From Tigriopus japonicus (lineage: Eukaryota; Arthropoda; Copepoda; Harpacticoida; Harpacticidae): a stretch of 64,000 nucleotides of DNA. Made by a program: the position numbers and the translations under genes. The stretch is taken from the NCBI GenBank assembly GCA_010645155.1, contig CM021317.1, positions 8,040,206 through 8,104,205 on the forward strand, written 5' to 3'. Of this stretch, positions 12,677 to 23,285 are shown in pieces. Position 1 is the first letter of the stretch; each line of letters begins with the position of its first letter. Below the pieces are notes generated by a model. That model was not told the origin of the DNA, ran no database searches, and worked only from the letters and a program-made list of their open reading frames with translations.

Positions 12677-13656
12677 GTTTTCAATATTCATTGTTGGGCA
12701 GCTTAAACATTATTTCTATTGTTTCAGTAGGTGTGTGTGTAATCATTCTGAGACTACGAAAGCTAAACAATGGCTTTTGAGTTACAAAGTTGAAGAAAAT
12801 GGATGCAAAGGAGGGTGTGACTGGTTTGCTGCTCGCCCAATAGTTTGTAAAACCAAATGTAATGGTTATGGGATGCCGCCAAGCCACCGTTTACAGGTTC
12901 CAACGTTCACAATTTAATGGACCAAACACTTTTTTATTCAAAACGATATATATTTTCATTTTTTATTTAAAAAAACAACGAAGGTAATTATTGACAACTT
13001 CTGCCAAAAAATTGACAAAAAATATTAGGTTACAATCTTTGTTGATTGATGAAAATATTGTTTCCTTTTTTTAGTCATGTAGTGGGCAGTAAAATGTTAT
13101 GTTTCAGAACATTGCCCAACATGCTTAAAACTAATTTCGAGCTTTCAATATGATAAGTGAAAACTACGCCTTTTTCGTCCTTCAATTCGGCTGGACCATA
13201 ACGTTGAAGCCGACGTCGAACTGTTTCCAACCTCATCACGGCCTTTATAAGCGCCATGGAACGAATCTCTTCTAATGTCTTCGACGTGGTTGATCAATCA
13301 TGGTTCTGCTAACTGGAGGCTGGTTTCTCGGGGTAGATTTCAATCTATCTCTTTCAAACGATGAGCTCTTCTTTCCATCGTCGCCCAAGCTTGTTGGCCG
13401 GGGAACAAATGTTTTCTCCCCCTATTCCATCCTATCATTTGCCATTTGGAGAGAAAATGATGATGATCATTATCATCGTCCTCTTCATCATCATTCAATT
13501 CCAATAAAGAGTGGTGATGAAATAGATCTAAATCTACCAGTGTGGAATTACTGATTTTTACTGAGACTTTATATTTGAAGTTGTACCTTCGCTAGGCATT
13601 ATTTCTTAATAACCCAGAAACAACCAGACTACTGCAGAAAGCGAACGTAGTACATA
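12677..13656. other. no supported gene
   Basis: Short open frames only, including an 84-codon plus-strand frame at 13300-13554 with an ATGATCATTATCATC-like tract. Nothing recognisable was seen. Confidence 0.4.
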
Positions 13657-13664
13657 GTCCATAC

Positions 13665-15504
13665 TAGAGCTCTATATTAGAAAGAGTACAATCATATCCA
13701 ACGCCATCTAGTTCATTCTGCTCGCAACTGCTCGCCGTTCCCAAAAGGATGCACAGGTACCCTCTAAGCTGAACAAGTTTTCCAAATTATCAGACCAAGA
13801 TAGCACCTTTTGGGAAACTAAAGGGCCTAGAACCTTAATGAAGGGGTCCAAAATGAACTATTAGTGTGTTTCAAATGATTCAAAGCTGAATTGCCTGTAA
13901 AATTAGGTTTAAAGCTTTAAAAGACAGTAAGAGAATGAAAATCTTTCCCTTGGACATATTGATGCAAGAGGTGATGGCAACAATGTGATTGGAAATGAAA
14001 TTGCAGGGCTGCTGAATTCTCTTCCCTCTTGTGCTTCGCTGTCATGGTTATTGCTGAGAAAGAGCACAGGGAATTGTCTTCCTCTCTTGACTTCACCCCT
14101 GACTGCTATTTAAACTTGCCCACCTACCCCTTGATATGCAAGATCACAGGTGTAAGTGGTGGTGGCTAGGGACCCTCTCAGAGATTGGCATTCAAATCTA
14201 TGATTGCCCGACCCGGCACGGACTGTCTGTGACGTCATTCATCATGCGGGAAGCCGACGTTCATGATTAAAGGAACCTTTACTTCTAAGAAACACATCTA
14301 AACTATTTCACTCATTTGATAGGGCAGTTTGGTTATTGAAAATCCTCAAGTCTGCTGGAAATGTGTCTAAGGTATTTACCTGATATGAAAAAAGTGAATT
14401 TGAATTAGTCTGGAGTTGAAACAAGGGCCATTTAATGTCACATGATCGGGTGATTGACAACAAAATCTCAGTGATGTGAAATCTCGGCTTGCGCAAGTTT
14501 TTTTACGGGAGGTTGCAAGGTAGGGTTACTGCTTGGAGAATGGGTGCTTTGCTCTTGTATATGAGCGAACACGAATGGGAGTTTGATTTGCAACCCTGCT
14601 CAGAAGTCACTACAGTCAGGGATGCCATGCCTTTTGGCGCTCTTTAAAGAAAAAACGGGTTTATAAATACTGGTAGACAGAGGGGAATTTGATTTCACAT
14701 AGGTAAATTGGCAACCCCATCACCAAGTAAAAGCACTACAAAATCAACAAAGAAGAACTACTCTTGTTTATTATTGAACTTTGTGAGAATAAGCTGAATG
14801 TTCAACTGAATGCTCTTGACCAATCACCAGCGTGAATCATCGGCACCGTGTGTTAGCCTACGAATGCCAATATCTATCTTAGTGTATCTAGTGGTGGCCA
14901 GCAGGGGAGTCCAGTCAAATGCTTGCTAGCTTCAGTTGGCTTGCCCAGCTTGCCCACTGGCACTTGTTAAGAAGGGAAGTGCAAGGATTGCTGGGCCGGG
15001 CCAGCTCTCTCTCTCTCTCTTTCTCGCTCTCTCGCTCTCCACACTGAGCCCAGTGAGCAAACAAGGACTTGAAGGACTTGACTCAACATTTCAGGGTTGA
15101 TAGGCAAAGAAAGGAAAACTCAACATGCTCCTCTCTGTCACTATTCTTTCTGACACATTTTTTATGGTAGGAGCCCTGATTGTGAACGTTTTCTCTGAAA
15201 AAGCATTGATCACAATGAGGGGTGAGATATTCATTTTTCTCTCGGTCTTTTAGGTTTTAAACTTAATTTTACGGGCAATTCACCTTTGAATCATTTGAAA
15301 CACACTAATAGTTCATTTTGGACCCCTTCATTAAGGTTCTAGGCCCTTTAGTTTCTCAAAAGGTGCTATCTTGGTCTGATAATTTGGAAAACTTGTTCAG
15401 CTTAGAGGGTACTTGTGCATCTATTTGGGAACGGCGAGCAGTTGTGAGCAGAATGAACTAGATGGCGTTGGATATGATTGTACTCTTTCTAATATAGAGC
15501 TCTA
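13665..15504 (+). mobile_element. left unit of inverted hAT-like dimer
   Basis: This unit begins TAGAGCTCTATATTAG and ends with its complement. It has TIRs of about 265 bp (13665-13930 and about 15240-15504). Its interior is noncoding and includes a CT-rich run near 15007-15037. Without the nested 724-bp element at 14167-14890 the unit would be about 1.1 kb. The outer flank 13657-13664 is GTCCATAC, which matches ATCCATAC at 16706-16713 beyond the right unit at seven of eight positions. That supports insertion of the whole dimer as one piece with an 8-bp target duplication, the hAT hallmark. No transposase is encoded. Confidence 0.85.
14167..14890. mobile_element. nested non-autonomous hAT element
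   Basis: The ends are TAGGGACCCTCTCAGAG on the left and the complement of TAGATACACTAAGATAG on the right. Both TIRs continue into a shared ATTGGCATTC. An exact 8-bp duplication, GTGGTGGC, flanks it (14159-14166 and 14891-14898). The equivalent position in the right unit of the dimer is an uninterrupted GTGGTGGC, so the pre-insertion state can be read in the same window. The 724-bp interior has no coding capacity. Confidence 0.85.
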
Positions 15505-15517
15505 GTCTAGTCTAGAC

Positions 15518-16705
15518 TAGAGCTCTATATTAGAAAGAGTACAATCATATCCAACGCCATCTAGTTCCTTCTGCTCACAACTGCTCGCCGTTCCCAAAAG
15601 GATGCACAAGTACCCTCTAAGCTGAACAAGTTTTCCAAATCATCAGACCAAGATAGCACCTTTTGAGAAACTAAAGAGCCTAGAACCTTAATGAAGGGGT
15701 CCAAAATGAACTATTAGTGTGTTTCAAATGATTCAAAGCTGAATTGCCTGTAAAATTAGGTTTAAAACCTAAAAGACTAAGAGAAAAATGAATATCTCAC
15801 CCCTCATTGTGATCAATGCTTTTCAGAGAAAACGTTCACAATCAGGGCTCCTACCATAAAAAATGTGTGAGAAAGAATAGTGATAGAGAGGAGCATGTTG
15901 AGTTTTCCTTTCTTTACCTATCAGCCCTGAAATGTTGAGTCAAGTCCTTCAAGTCCTTGTTTGCTCACTGGGCTCAGTGTGGAGAGAGCGAGCGAGAGCG
16001 AGAGAGAGAAAGCTGGCCCGGCCCAGCAATTCTTGCAGTTCCCTTCTTAACAAGTGCCAGTGGGCAAGCCATCTGAAGCTACCAAGGTTTGACTGGACTC
16101 CCCTGCAGGCCACCACCACTTACACCTGTGATCTTGCATATCAAGGGGTAGGTGGGCAAGTGTAAATAGCAGTCAGGGGTGAAGTCAAGAGAGGAAGAAA
16201 ATTCCCTGCGCTCTTTCTCACCAATAACCATGACTGTGAAGCACAAGTGGGAAGAGAATTCAGCAGCCCTGCAATTTCATTTCCTAATTTCCTATCACAC
16301 TGTTGCCATCACCTCTTGCATCAATATGTCCAAAAGGATAGATTTTCATTCTCTTACTGTCTTTTAAAGCTTTAAACCTAATTCTACAAGCGATTCAGAT
16401 TTGAATCATTTGAAACACACTAATAGTTCATTTTGGACCCCTTCATTAAGGTTCTAGGCCCTTTAGTTTCTCAAATTTTTGTATTTTGTATTTGTATTTG
16501 TGAAAAGCCACTCGGAAACACAAGGTGTACAATTGAGTATAGGCAAAGGCTGCAAACAAAATGGTGCTATCTTGGTCTGATAATTTGGAAAACTTGTTCT
16601 GCTTAGAGGGTACCTGTGCATCCTTTTGGGAACGGCGAGCAGTTGCGAGCAGAATGAACTAGATGGCGTTGGATATGATTGTACTCTTTCTGATATAGAG
16701 CTCTA
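15518..16705 (-). mobile_element. right unit of inverted hAT-like dimer
   Basis: The right unit is the reverse complement of the left unit apart from two later insertions. It starts TAGAGCTCTATATTAG and ends ATATAGAGCTCTA. The units are separated by a 13-base, nearly palindromic spacer GTCTAGTCTAGAC (15505-15517). Small differences, such as one 6-bp change near 15420, show that the arms have diverged slightly. A retrotransposon tail is inserted at 16476-16562. No coding region is present. Confidence 0.85.
16476..16562 (-). mobile_element. 5'-truncated non-LTR retrotransposon tail
   Basis: Three other copies of the dimer TIR read directly across this point, whereas here 87 bases intervene. 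On the minus strand the insert ends in an imperfect CAAATA / CAAAATA repeat, as expected for the 3' end of a target-primed retrotransposon or SINE. The non-repeat part is about 60 bp and I do not recognise the family. Confidence 0.6.
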
Positions 16706-16713
16706 ATCCATAC

Positions 16714-17106
16714 TACATACGTAGTCAGCCTGTCTTGAATGCTCTTGAAAGGCATATTTTTCCCGGGAACCGACTCAATTTCAGCTCCCAACCCTTGAAA
16801 AGCTGTGACGCAGCAAAGAAGCTCGATTGGTTCCCACATGGAACATGAGATATAGGTTTTCGTAGGCGATCTGGTTCCCTGGTTTGGACTCGAAATAAAC
16901 CCTAAGAGTTGGATTCCAGATGATCCTGAATTAGCTCCAGGGTAAGTTGATGCTCGTTTATACCAAGACCAGACCTCATATTAGTACCCAAAATGTTATT
17001 CAGATTGCAAACACAACACGAGTACCACAATAACAAAGAAGTAAATGCCCTGAGTCCAAAGGTCTTCCTTTCTGAAATTGGAATGTGTTTTGGACCCCGG
17101 ACTTAC
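16714..17106. other. no supported gene
   Basis: Flanking single-copy DNA; nothing recognised. Confidence 0.4.
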
Positions 17107-17208
17107 TTCCGCTTTGATGACTTGACCGCAACTCTTACTTCGAGGACCCATATTTTGCACTCCAAAAACCACAATAACGGAGAACGTTTCGTTTGTGGGA
17201 AACGGCAT
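17107..17208 (-). CDS. candidate first coding exon
   Basis: On the minus strand an ATG at 17208 opens 34 codons that end in phase 0 at a strong donor, GTAAGT. The peptide begins MPFPTNETFSVIVVFGVQ and ends VIKAE. The start context is poor because the ATG follows TGA directly. No domain is visible. The donor is the main support, and the opposite strand is also open (16993-17256). Confidence 0.22.
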
Positions 17209-17350
17209 TCAGCTATCGCCAAAGCTCGGACAAACTCATATCTTCAAAAGATTTGAAAGCGCCTAGACATAAGTCTGAGTGAGTTGAACCTGATCGAAGA
17301 ATTCCCATCTATAATTCATTGTGCGATATACGTGAGGTATCCAGACTCTG

Positions 17351-17552
17351 AAGGCCGCATGTTAACGCAGCTAATTCAAAAAGCGAGAGTACACCAAAAT
17401 CAAGTCAGATTAACGTTTGTTGAGTATATACTCACCCCAGCTCCTGTGTTTCAAACACGACAGCTGTCGAGAGTATATACTCTAGGCACGTCAATCTGAC
17501 TTGATTTTGTGTACTCTCGCTTTTTGAATTAGCTGCTTTAACATGCGGCCTT
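17351..17552. mobile_element. 202-bp palindromic MITE
   Basis: Near-perfect inverted arms start AAGGCCGCATGTTAACGCAG and continue through TAATTCAAAAAGCGAGAG. They meet in a GC-richer centre with a second inverted pair, GAGTATATACTC-like. No clear target duplication is seen. The outer 25 bases recur at 36084 and, more loosely, at both ends of 56546-56732. Confidence 0.75.
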
Positions 17553-17559
17553 ATGAGTA

Positions 17560-17816
17560 GACTGGGCCTATAACTCAGTCGCAAGTGCGATTTTTAGATG
17601 TTTGATCAAATCGAAATCAATATCTTTCTCTTATGAACAGATGTTATTTTACACGCTTTATTGGTAGGCAACCCGGTTTGAACTTATTATTTAATTAGCA
17701 AGGGTGTGTAAAATAACATTTGTTCATAAGAGATCATGTTCATAAGAGACCATCTTGATTTCGATTTTTATCAAACATAAAAAAATTGCACTTTTTAACG
17801 AGTTACAAGCCCAGTC
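17560..17816. mobile_element. 257-bp MITE, GACTGGGC ends
   Basis: TIRs of about 60 bp begin GACTGGGCCTATAACTC on the left and GACTGGGCTTGTAACTC on the right (complement). Both continue into a shared TTTGAT/ATCAAA and CGAAATCAA block. Inside, a second inverted pair (CTTATGAACA with TTACAC) flanks a short spacer. It begins only seven bases after the previous MITE. No target duplication could be defined. Confidence 0.7.
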
Positions 17817-18135
17817 AACCTATGATCTGGATATCTTGAATAATGTGCAATGCCATAAGATCAAAAAGCCCACAGTTTGACATAAAGTTTTGCTCAGATT
17901 GACCCAGTTCTCCAATAAAACGCTTGTCATTTATAACAAAGTTGGGATATTGGGTTGTGAGAAATCGTATCAGATTTGACGTCATAGCAGTACAAAAGCC
18001 GAGTTTGCCACTTTGTTTGTCCCTGACGAATGATTTATGAATCAAAGATCGATTGAAACAAAACCAATTGAATACAAATCGTCATTCATTCACTCTGGAA
18101 TGCGCCATCAATTGTGCGACATGAATTGAGGTTTT

Positions 18136-18366
18136 CTACGCCTTTCCAATACAGATTTGTGCCTGTAAAAAAGCAATTTGTTGGTCGTTGTTCCAATGCT
18201 CTAATGGTGTTCCAAAAAGAATAATACTCGAAGCCTTGTTTTTGTCGTGATCGTGTCTTCGCTCGTTGTGGGCTCGAAGCTTCTTGCTTTTCTTCATGGG
18301 ATTGTGTGACAAGTTCAGTCGGGTTTCAAATCCTCCTTGAAAGACGACACCAAAGAGCCTCAAATC
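18136..18366 (-). CDS. candidate 3'-terminal exon
   Basis: A very good acceptor on the minus strand (a long pyrimidine-rich tract ending GTCCTTAG) precedes 76 open codons and a TAG stop, entering in phase 0. The product begins DLRLFGVVFQGGFETR, has a basic and histidine-rich middle (KKSKKLRAHNERRHDHDK) and ends ICIGKA. There is no membrane segment. I do not recognise the family. Its upstream exon was not found. A perfect 14-bp hairpin sits just upstream of the acceptor tract. Confidence 0.35.
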   Translation of the reverse strand, partial: DLRLFGVVFQGGFETRLNLSHNPMKKSKKLRAHNERRHDHDKNKASSIILFGTPLEHWNNDQQIAFLQAQICIGKA

Positions 18367-18407
18367 CTAAGGACGCACGTGGAGACAGGTAAACGGAAAG
18401 AAGATGA

Positions 18408-18442
18408 AATCGGTAAGCCAGACAGGACCTGGCTTACCGATT
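18408..18442. other. perfect 14-bp hairpin
   Basis: AATCGGTAAGCCAG (18408-18421) is followed by a 7-base loop and its exact complement (18429-18442). Each strand of the stem contains GTAAGC, a donor-like hexamer. On the minus strand it lies about 40 bases upstream of the acceptor of the exon at 18136-18366. Confidence 0.7.
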
Positions 18443-21199
18443 ATACTGAAAGAACTAGTCAATGGACGAATCAATATAATGTCTGATGTAGATAAATGAT
18501 GTTCCTTAAAACTAAGACTATTGAGACTCCGTTTTCAATTACTTCAATCTTCTAGAACTATCATTAAGAGCTTTTTGGTCGCGTTTGAGGTTACCTCTGT
18601 GTTTTAAGTTACCTTTGTTGCAACGAAAATAGAGTCCAGCTTCTGCATTTATCATTCATTTCTTTTTTTCGTGATTCACTTCAAACCTGACTAAAGAAAG
18701 TCATAAACTCAAGTTATATGTCAAGAAAAGTCTTTTTAAGAGGGGATGAAAAAACACTTAAGCGATCAAAATGATCGCGTCCAATTCGCCGTTCAGATGA
18801 TTTTTTGCCATAAGAATGTTATTTCCTTCATTTTATTCTCCCTACTATCCTAAAATTCGAGAGGGCATTATTTCAAACTCCTACGTTCGATTACACTGAT
18901 AACAGAAACATGGATTCTTGTTATGACAGAAACTTACTTAAATGAAAACTGTTCTGGCTCTCTACGACAGAATTTTAGCTCTCGTCCAAAGCATTTATTT
19001 GCGTCAACCTTTTTGGTTCATTACCCAAGACAGATAATGGATAATTTCACCTGATAAGCAAGTTTCAAACAACGGACCCCATCGCTCATAATCCACCACA
19101 TGGTTTTACATAACATATGTTGCACATTGGACATAAAAAATCAACCCTGATACGGAAGAACCGTTCAGATTTGACCTCTTCTTCTGGAATAATGAAATAA
19201 TGCGAAGCTGAAATCACTGATGGGCAAGGTTCGCTCCCCGTAGCAACTAAGTAGAAAAAAGTAAAAAAAGAGTATCAGAGGAAAGTGAAAATTTTGCCAA
19301 CATACACCTCAACTGAAGTCCTGGTTCTTTTCCAAAACGTACGTTGCTCAAAACCAGACCATCTTCACTGATTTGCCTACAACATCTGGTATTCATTATT
19401 TGGGCGATTAGTAGGCGGTTTTTTCCTGATATACAATAGTGTGTGCTCGTAAGTAGCTTTAACCGCAGCTTCTCGCTCGTTTCTTTGATGAACGAGCCTT
19501 TCGTGGACCAAAAAATGTGCCTTGTGCGCACTCGTATTTGAAAGGCGATTCTTGATGTTTGTTTTTGTATACTTTTTTCCACTGACATGGCTGGTAGTAC
19601 GTACGGTTTGTTTCACTCTCCCAACTAAATACAAAGAACTGGGACAGGACCGATTCCAAAGAGACTGTTTCTTATTACCCAAATCATTTCCACTCCAGTT
19701 GAAACCAAGCTTGGCTGAGTTCAATTTCAACCAAGTTTTTAGCTAAGCGCGCGTCTCAAAGCGGAAAAAACGAGAAAGTCTTCTGCTTCTTTTACTGATA
19801 TTAGTAGTGAGCCGTTCTCTCTGAACCCACCACTTACACTACTACCGGGTGCACTCTGCTCAATGCCCTTGACCATGCATGCAAAAAGGCTTTAAGTTTC
19901 ATTCATGCATTCATTGATTGATTGTACTTTTGTGTGAGCAGAAACGATTCCTTTGAGCTTCAAAGCGAAACACTGATTTCGAGAATCTTTCAGACAATAT
20001 ACAGTATCATGAGTAGATCTTTAACAATAGAGGATTTTAAAGAAAACCAACATTCTTGTCACCTAGATGGCTGATAGGATTATAAGTACGAATAACGTAT
20101 TGTTAAAGAAGCATGCTCGATTTTTACGCAAACCAGATGAAAGGAGTTGAAAATGACCGATTTTTCTTCTTGATTAAAACTGAACCTGTCTCAATAACTC
20201 TAAACAATCCCATTTTCTTCTGCTGAATTTGCCTCTTTGCTCGTTAGCACTCCACGATGTAAAAGGAATATAAAACCTGAAATGGTGAATGCAAAGAAGG
20301 ACGGCGTGATAGTCCCGTGGAGAATAATAGCTCAGTGTTCGCTCCCATGAGGCATTTTTTGTACCCTGTTTATGAGGTACTCGACACAATGGTTGAGTGA
20401 TTTCGGCATGAACGCCACTTGAATTGGCAGGCAGAATGGACTTATTGGCCGGAATATTCGTGCACTCAACCGGTTGTCCGCTTGTTCACTTTGCTAATTA
20501 GCCAATTCTTTATCCGCATCACATTTTAGCATTTTGAAACCCATTTTTGAGGAGATCGCTTGAAAGGGTCGAGCGATCGAAAAATAGATCCACTTGCCAA
20601 AAAATACTACCTGTGGAACAGCATTTACAACTCACATTTCTTGAAAACCAAAAAGCAAATATCAGTCAGTTGGAAAGTATTCTTACATTAGGGGTTCATT
20701 TTACATTAAGAATTACACTTACATCGAGAACTCATATTACTGATTTTAAATGTATTCGCATATCTGACCCAATTTAAGTGATTATGTGATTCGCTTTCTT
20801 TCATTTTTTTTTTGCTGATTGAAAGACAACTTTCGTCGACCAAAACTCAACATATCTTCACAATACCCAATCACAGAGAGGGAACTAATCATATTGACCT
20901 ATCAGGCTTAACTTGTAGAAGCACGTGCTTGAACATTTTGGAAAGGGTTAAGAGAACAATTTTGGAGCCGCTTTTCCACCTCAAATGGCACGAACATTTC
21001 AATAGGTTAAGCGAATAGGGAAAAGCGGACAAGCGGAAAATCGCACCAACATTTTAGCTACTTTCATGCTAATACCGGGGGAACATCGTTGACTGAATGG
21101 GTAAAGATCCTTGACTGAATTGCATATTCTTGGCATGACTTCAATCCTGAGGTGATTAGCTGAGCAAACCTGGTGCAGTTTGCATGGGACAGCACTTAC
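18443..21199. other. intron-like noncoding DNA
   Basis: No supported exon. Overlapping frames at 19247-19746 on both strands have no splice or family support. Confidence 0.4.
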
Positions 21200-21267
21200 G
21201 GATGTCCTTGTCAGCATCAGTGAAGGTTGGCAGTTGAGCTTCCCAGCATTTGGTTGTTTGGCTCAAC
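21200..21267 (-). CDS. candidate short internal exon
   Basis: On the minus strand an acceptor (CACTTGTGCCAG) and a strong donor (GTAAGT) bracket 68 bases open in one frame. The encoded peptide contains SQTTKCWEAQLPTF and TDADKD. The exon enters in phase 2 and leaves in phase 1. The acidic TDADKD could suggest a calcium-binding loop, but it is too short to claim. It lies downstream of the terminal exon at 21508-21661 on the same strand, so the two cannot be consecutive exons of one transcript. Confidence 0.25.
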
Positions 21268-21507
21268 CTGGCACAAGTGACCATTATCCGTGGTTGCCCG
21301 ATGGCACATAAATCATGTCGTCAACAAATCCGTCCTGTACAACATGATTCCAAAGTAGCCGATGGATCAAACGAGTGGAACATATTACCTCAATTTTCAC
21401 TCTTTCAGCTCCATACGAAATAGTTTGTTTGTGTTTGAAAGTGGCCCACCTGATGTGCTTGGAACATAACACTAAAGGGCCACGGTTTCATGCCTCTTTG
21501 TGATTAA

Positions 21508-21661
21508 TTAGATTCTCCCAGTGGTAGAATTATAGTTTAATTCGGTCCCGGGATCCAGTGGGACAGTTTCAGGTAGCCCCTGGGGAATCTGGCTAGCATA
21601 GTTTTGGTTCAGATCGTTGAAGAAGTCCTCTCCAGAGAATAAGAAGTATTTGTGCCAGACA
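21508..21661 (-). CDS. candidate 3'-terminal exon
   Basis: A textbook acceptor on the minus strand (CCTCTCCCTTCGTCTTTGCGAG) is followed by 50 open codons and a TAA stop, entering in phase 2. The peptide begins VWHKYFLFSGEDFFNDLNQN and ends LNYNSTTGRI. Codon third positions are mixed G/C, unlike the AT-rich surroundings. The family is not recognised. Upstream exons would lie above 21700 on the minus strand but were not identified; the plus-strand exon candidate at 21846-21953 would then be a different gene. Confidence 0.36.
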
Positions 21662-21845
21662 CTCGCAAAGACGAAGGGAGAGGTTGACACCATTTTCGTA
21701 TTCATTCAAAGAAAGCGAGGCGGATGGACTTCCTCTCCTATTCGTCCTTGGGTTAGCGGACCCTAATGATACCCTTCTAATTAAGAGTCTCACTACAAAA
21801 GGCCCTTCCTGAATACGAGAGATTCCACTTTCGTCTCTTTCTCAG

Positions 21846-21953
21846 TCAAGGAGGGCGGTGGCTCGCTCGAATTTTCCTCGTACAAATCAGCCGCGCTTAG
21901 AATCGCGTCCAGCCAATAAGTACTCTTGGCTAAACATCTGGCTTGTACCGAAT
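21846..21953 (+). CDS. candidate internal exon, phase 0-0
   Basis: A strong acceptor (ACTTTCGTCTCTTTCTCAG) and a strong donor (GTAAGTAG) bracket exactly 36 codons. The two alternative frames contain stops, so only one reading is possible. The peptide is arginine-rich at first (SRRAVARSNFPR) and ends KYSWLNIWLVPN. I cannot assign a family. The combination of two good sites, a length divisible by three and a single open frame makes this one of the better exon candidates. Confidence 0.42.
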
Positions 21954-22847
21954 GTAAGTAGTATGGAAGTGTGGCTAAATGAAGGCATGACCAAGAATGA
22001 GATCCAAAGGAAGCTCCCTTTGTTCCACGTCTTCTGTACGATGTTCCTCTGGTACTGTGACTTGCTTAGCAATTCAGAGCCTGGCCGTCACGTATTTGCA
22101 CTCTTCGTACCCTAGAAGTAGAAGTGATACAATAAAGTGTGCTATGATTGCTAAAAGGTCCCCTAACCCAAATTATTTTCTCTTTGGTCATTTTCCAAAG
22201 GCCTAAACTGACTTCTTAAAGAAAAAAAAAACAAAGAAAAAACAATCGGTACCGACATATGAAGTTAGGGGCTTATGAATTATAGAGTCCTTAAGTAAAA
22301 GTGATTCCAAATCGATGAAGTCGATACATTGGATTAAACCAAATTGGACCAAAGTCCGTAACATTGGGTAACCCAACCAAGGTTATACTATTTGATTGAT
22401 GGTCGAAACAGTACATGCTCACTTTTTCTCTTCCATGTTTAGCGTTTAATATAATTGTGACTGTAAGTATTTTTGACTTCTTCAAGTGAGAAGGGCTAAA
22501 AATCAGTTAAAGAACAAAAGAAGAGTAACAAAATAAGGATAATCCCAATTTTAGCTTGAAAGTGGCCAAGGGTTCAAAAAATCAAAATCATGGCTTCCTA
22601 TTCCGAAGTATATATCTAGCATTTTCCTGACACCTCTACTGGTACTAAACCGACTGATACCGATCACTTTCAATGATCCAACAAATTTAAAAAATATTGA
22701 TTTCCTCTATTTCAAATTTCATTGACTTTACTGGACATATCGACAAAAGAAATGTTTTCTTTTCTTGATTTTTCTATTTCTTTCTACTAGATTAAATAAT
22801 TTTATCAAAATGCATAAAAAACATATCAATGTAAAAGCTCCTAAAAC
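21954..22847. other. no supported gene
   Basis: Intron-like; a poly(A)-rich tract lies near 22222-22250. A 64-codon minus-strand frame at 22291-22485 has no splice support. Confidence 0.4.
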
Positions 22848-22995
22848 TAGCCTTTTTGGCAAAGTACTTTTGTAACGAGTAATGGGTAACGCCATTCCTT
22901 TTTGAAAAGGAATTCGTTAGTGATGCGGTCCTCATTTTTGAAAAGGAATGGGATGTGTAATCCGTTCCTTTTTTCGAGGAACGGCCAAAGCCCTG
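22848..22995. mobile_element. small hAT-like MITE
   Basis: The ends are TAGCCTTTTTGGCAAAG on the left and the complement of CAGGGCTTTGGCCGTTCC on the right. The interior has alternating GTAACG / CCATTCCTTTT palindromic arrays typical of the hAT subterminal style. No matching 8-bp flank was found, so it is old or the boundaries are slightly off. Confidence 0.42.
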
Positions 22996-23114
22996 ATGTT
23001 TGACATCGGAATTGGAGCGATGAAAACTTGTGAACTCTGACTTCAGTTGCTCACTCACTTTCGCTCTTTCTTCATTCCAAATATTACGAGCGAAGAGTAT
23101 TGAAAACTACTGCG

Positions 23115-23142
23115 NNNNNNNNNNNNNNNNNNNNNNNNNNNN
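23115..23142. other. assembly gap (28 N)
   Basis: A run of N. Reading frames crossing it are artefacts. Confidence 0.99.
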
Positions 23143-23194
23143 GCTACAAGGAATGCAATTCCTTGCAAACAGAAGGATTTCTCCCGACAGCGTA

Positions 23195-23285
23195 TGTTCT
23201 TTCCCCGGCAGGACTCGAACTCGCGCCGTCTGGGGAAGCTCTTACTCTCGACCCTTAATAACACGTTAGCACGCGCGGCCATTCT
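23195..23285 (-). repeat. tRNA-like SINE head or tRNA pseudogene
   Basis: On the minus strand an A-box-like TGGCCGCGCGTGC (23281-23269) and an exact B-box-like GTTCGAGTCC (23220-23211) are spaced 61 bases apart, as in tRNAs with a long variable arm (Leu/Ser type). Acceptor and T-stem pairing is poor, so it is not a working tRNA. The sequence continues downstream towards the N gap, consistent with a SINE body. Confidence 0.42.
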
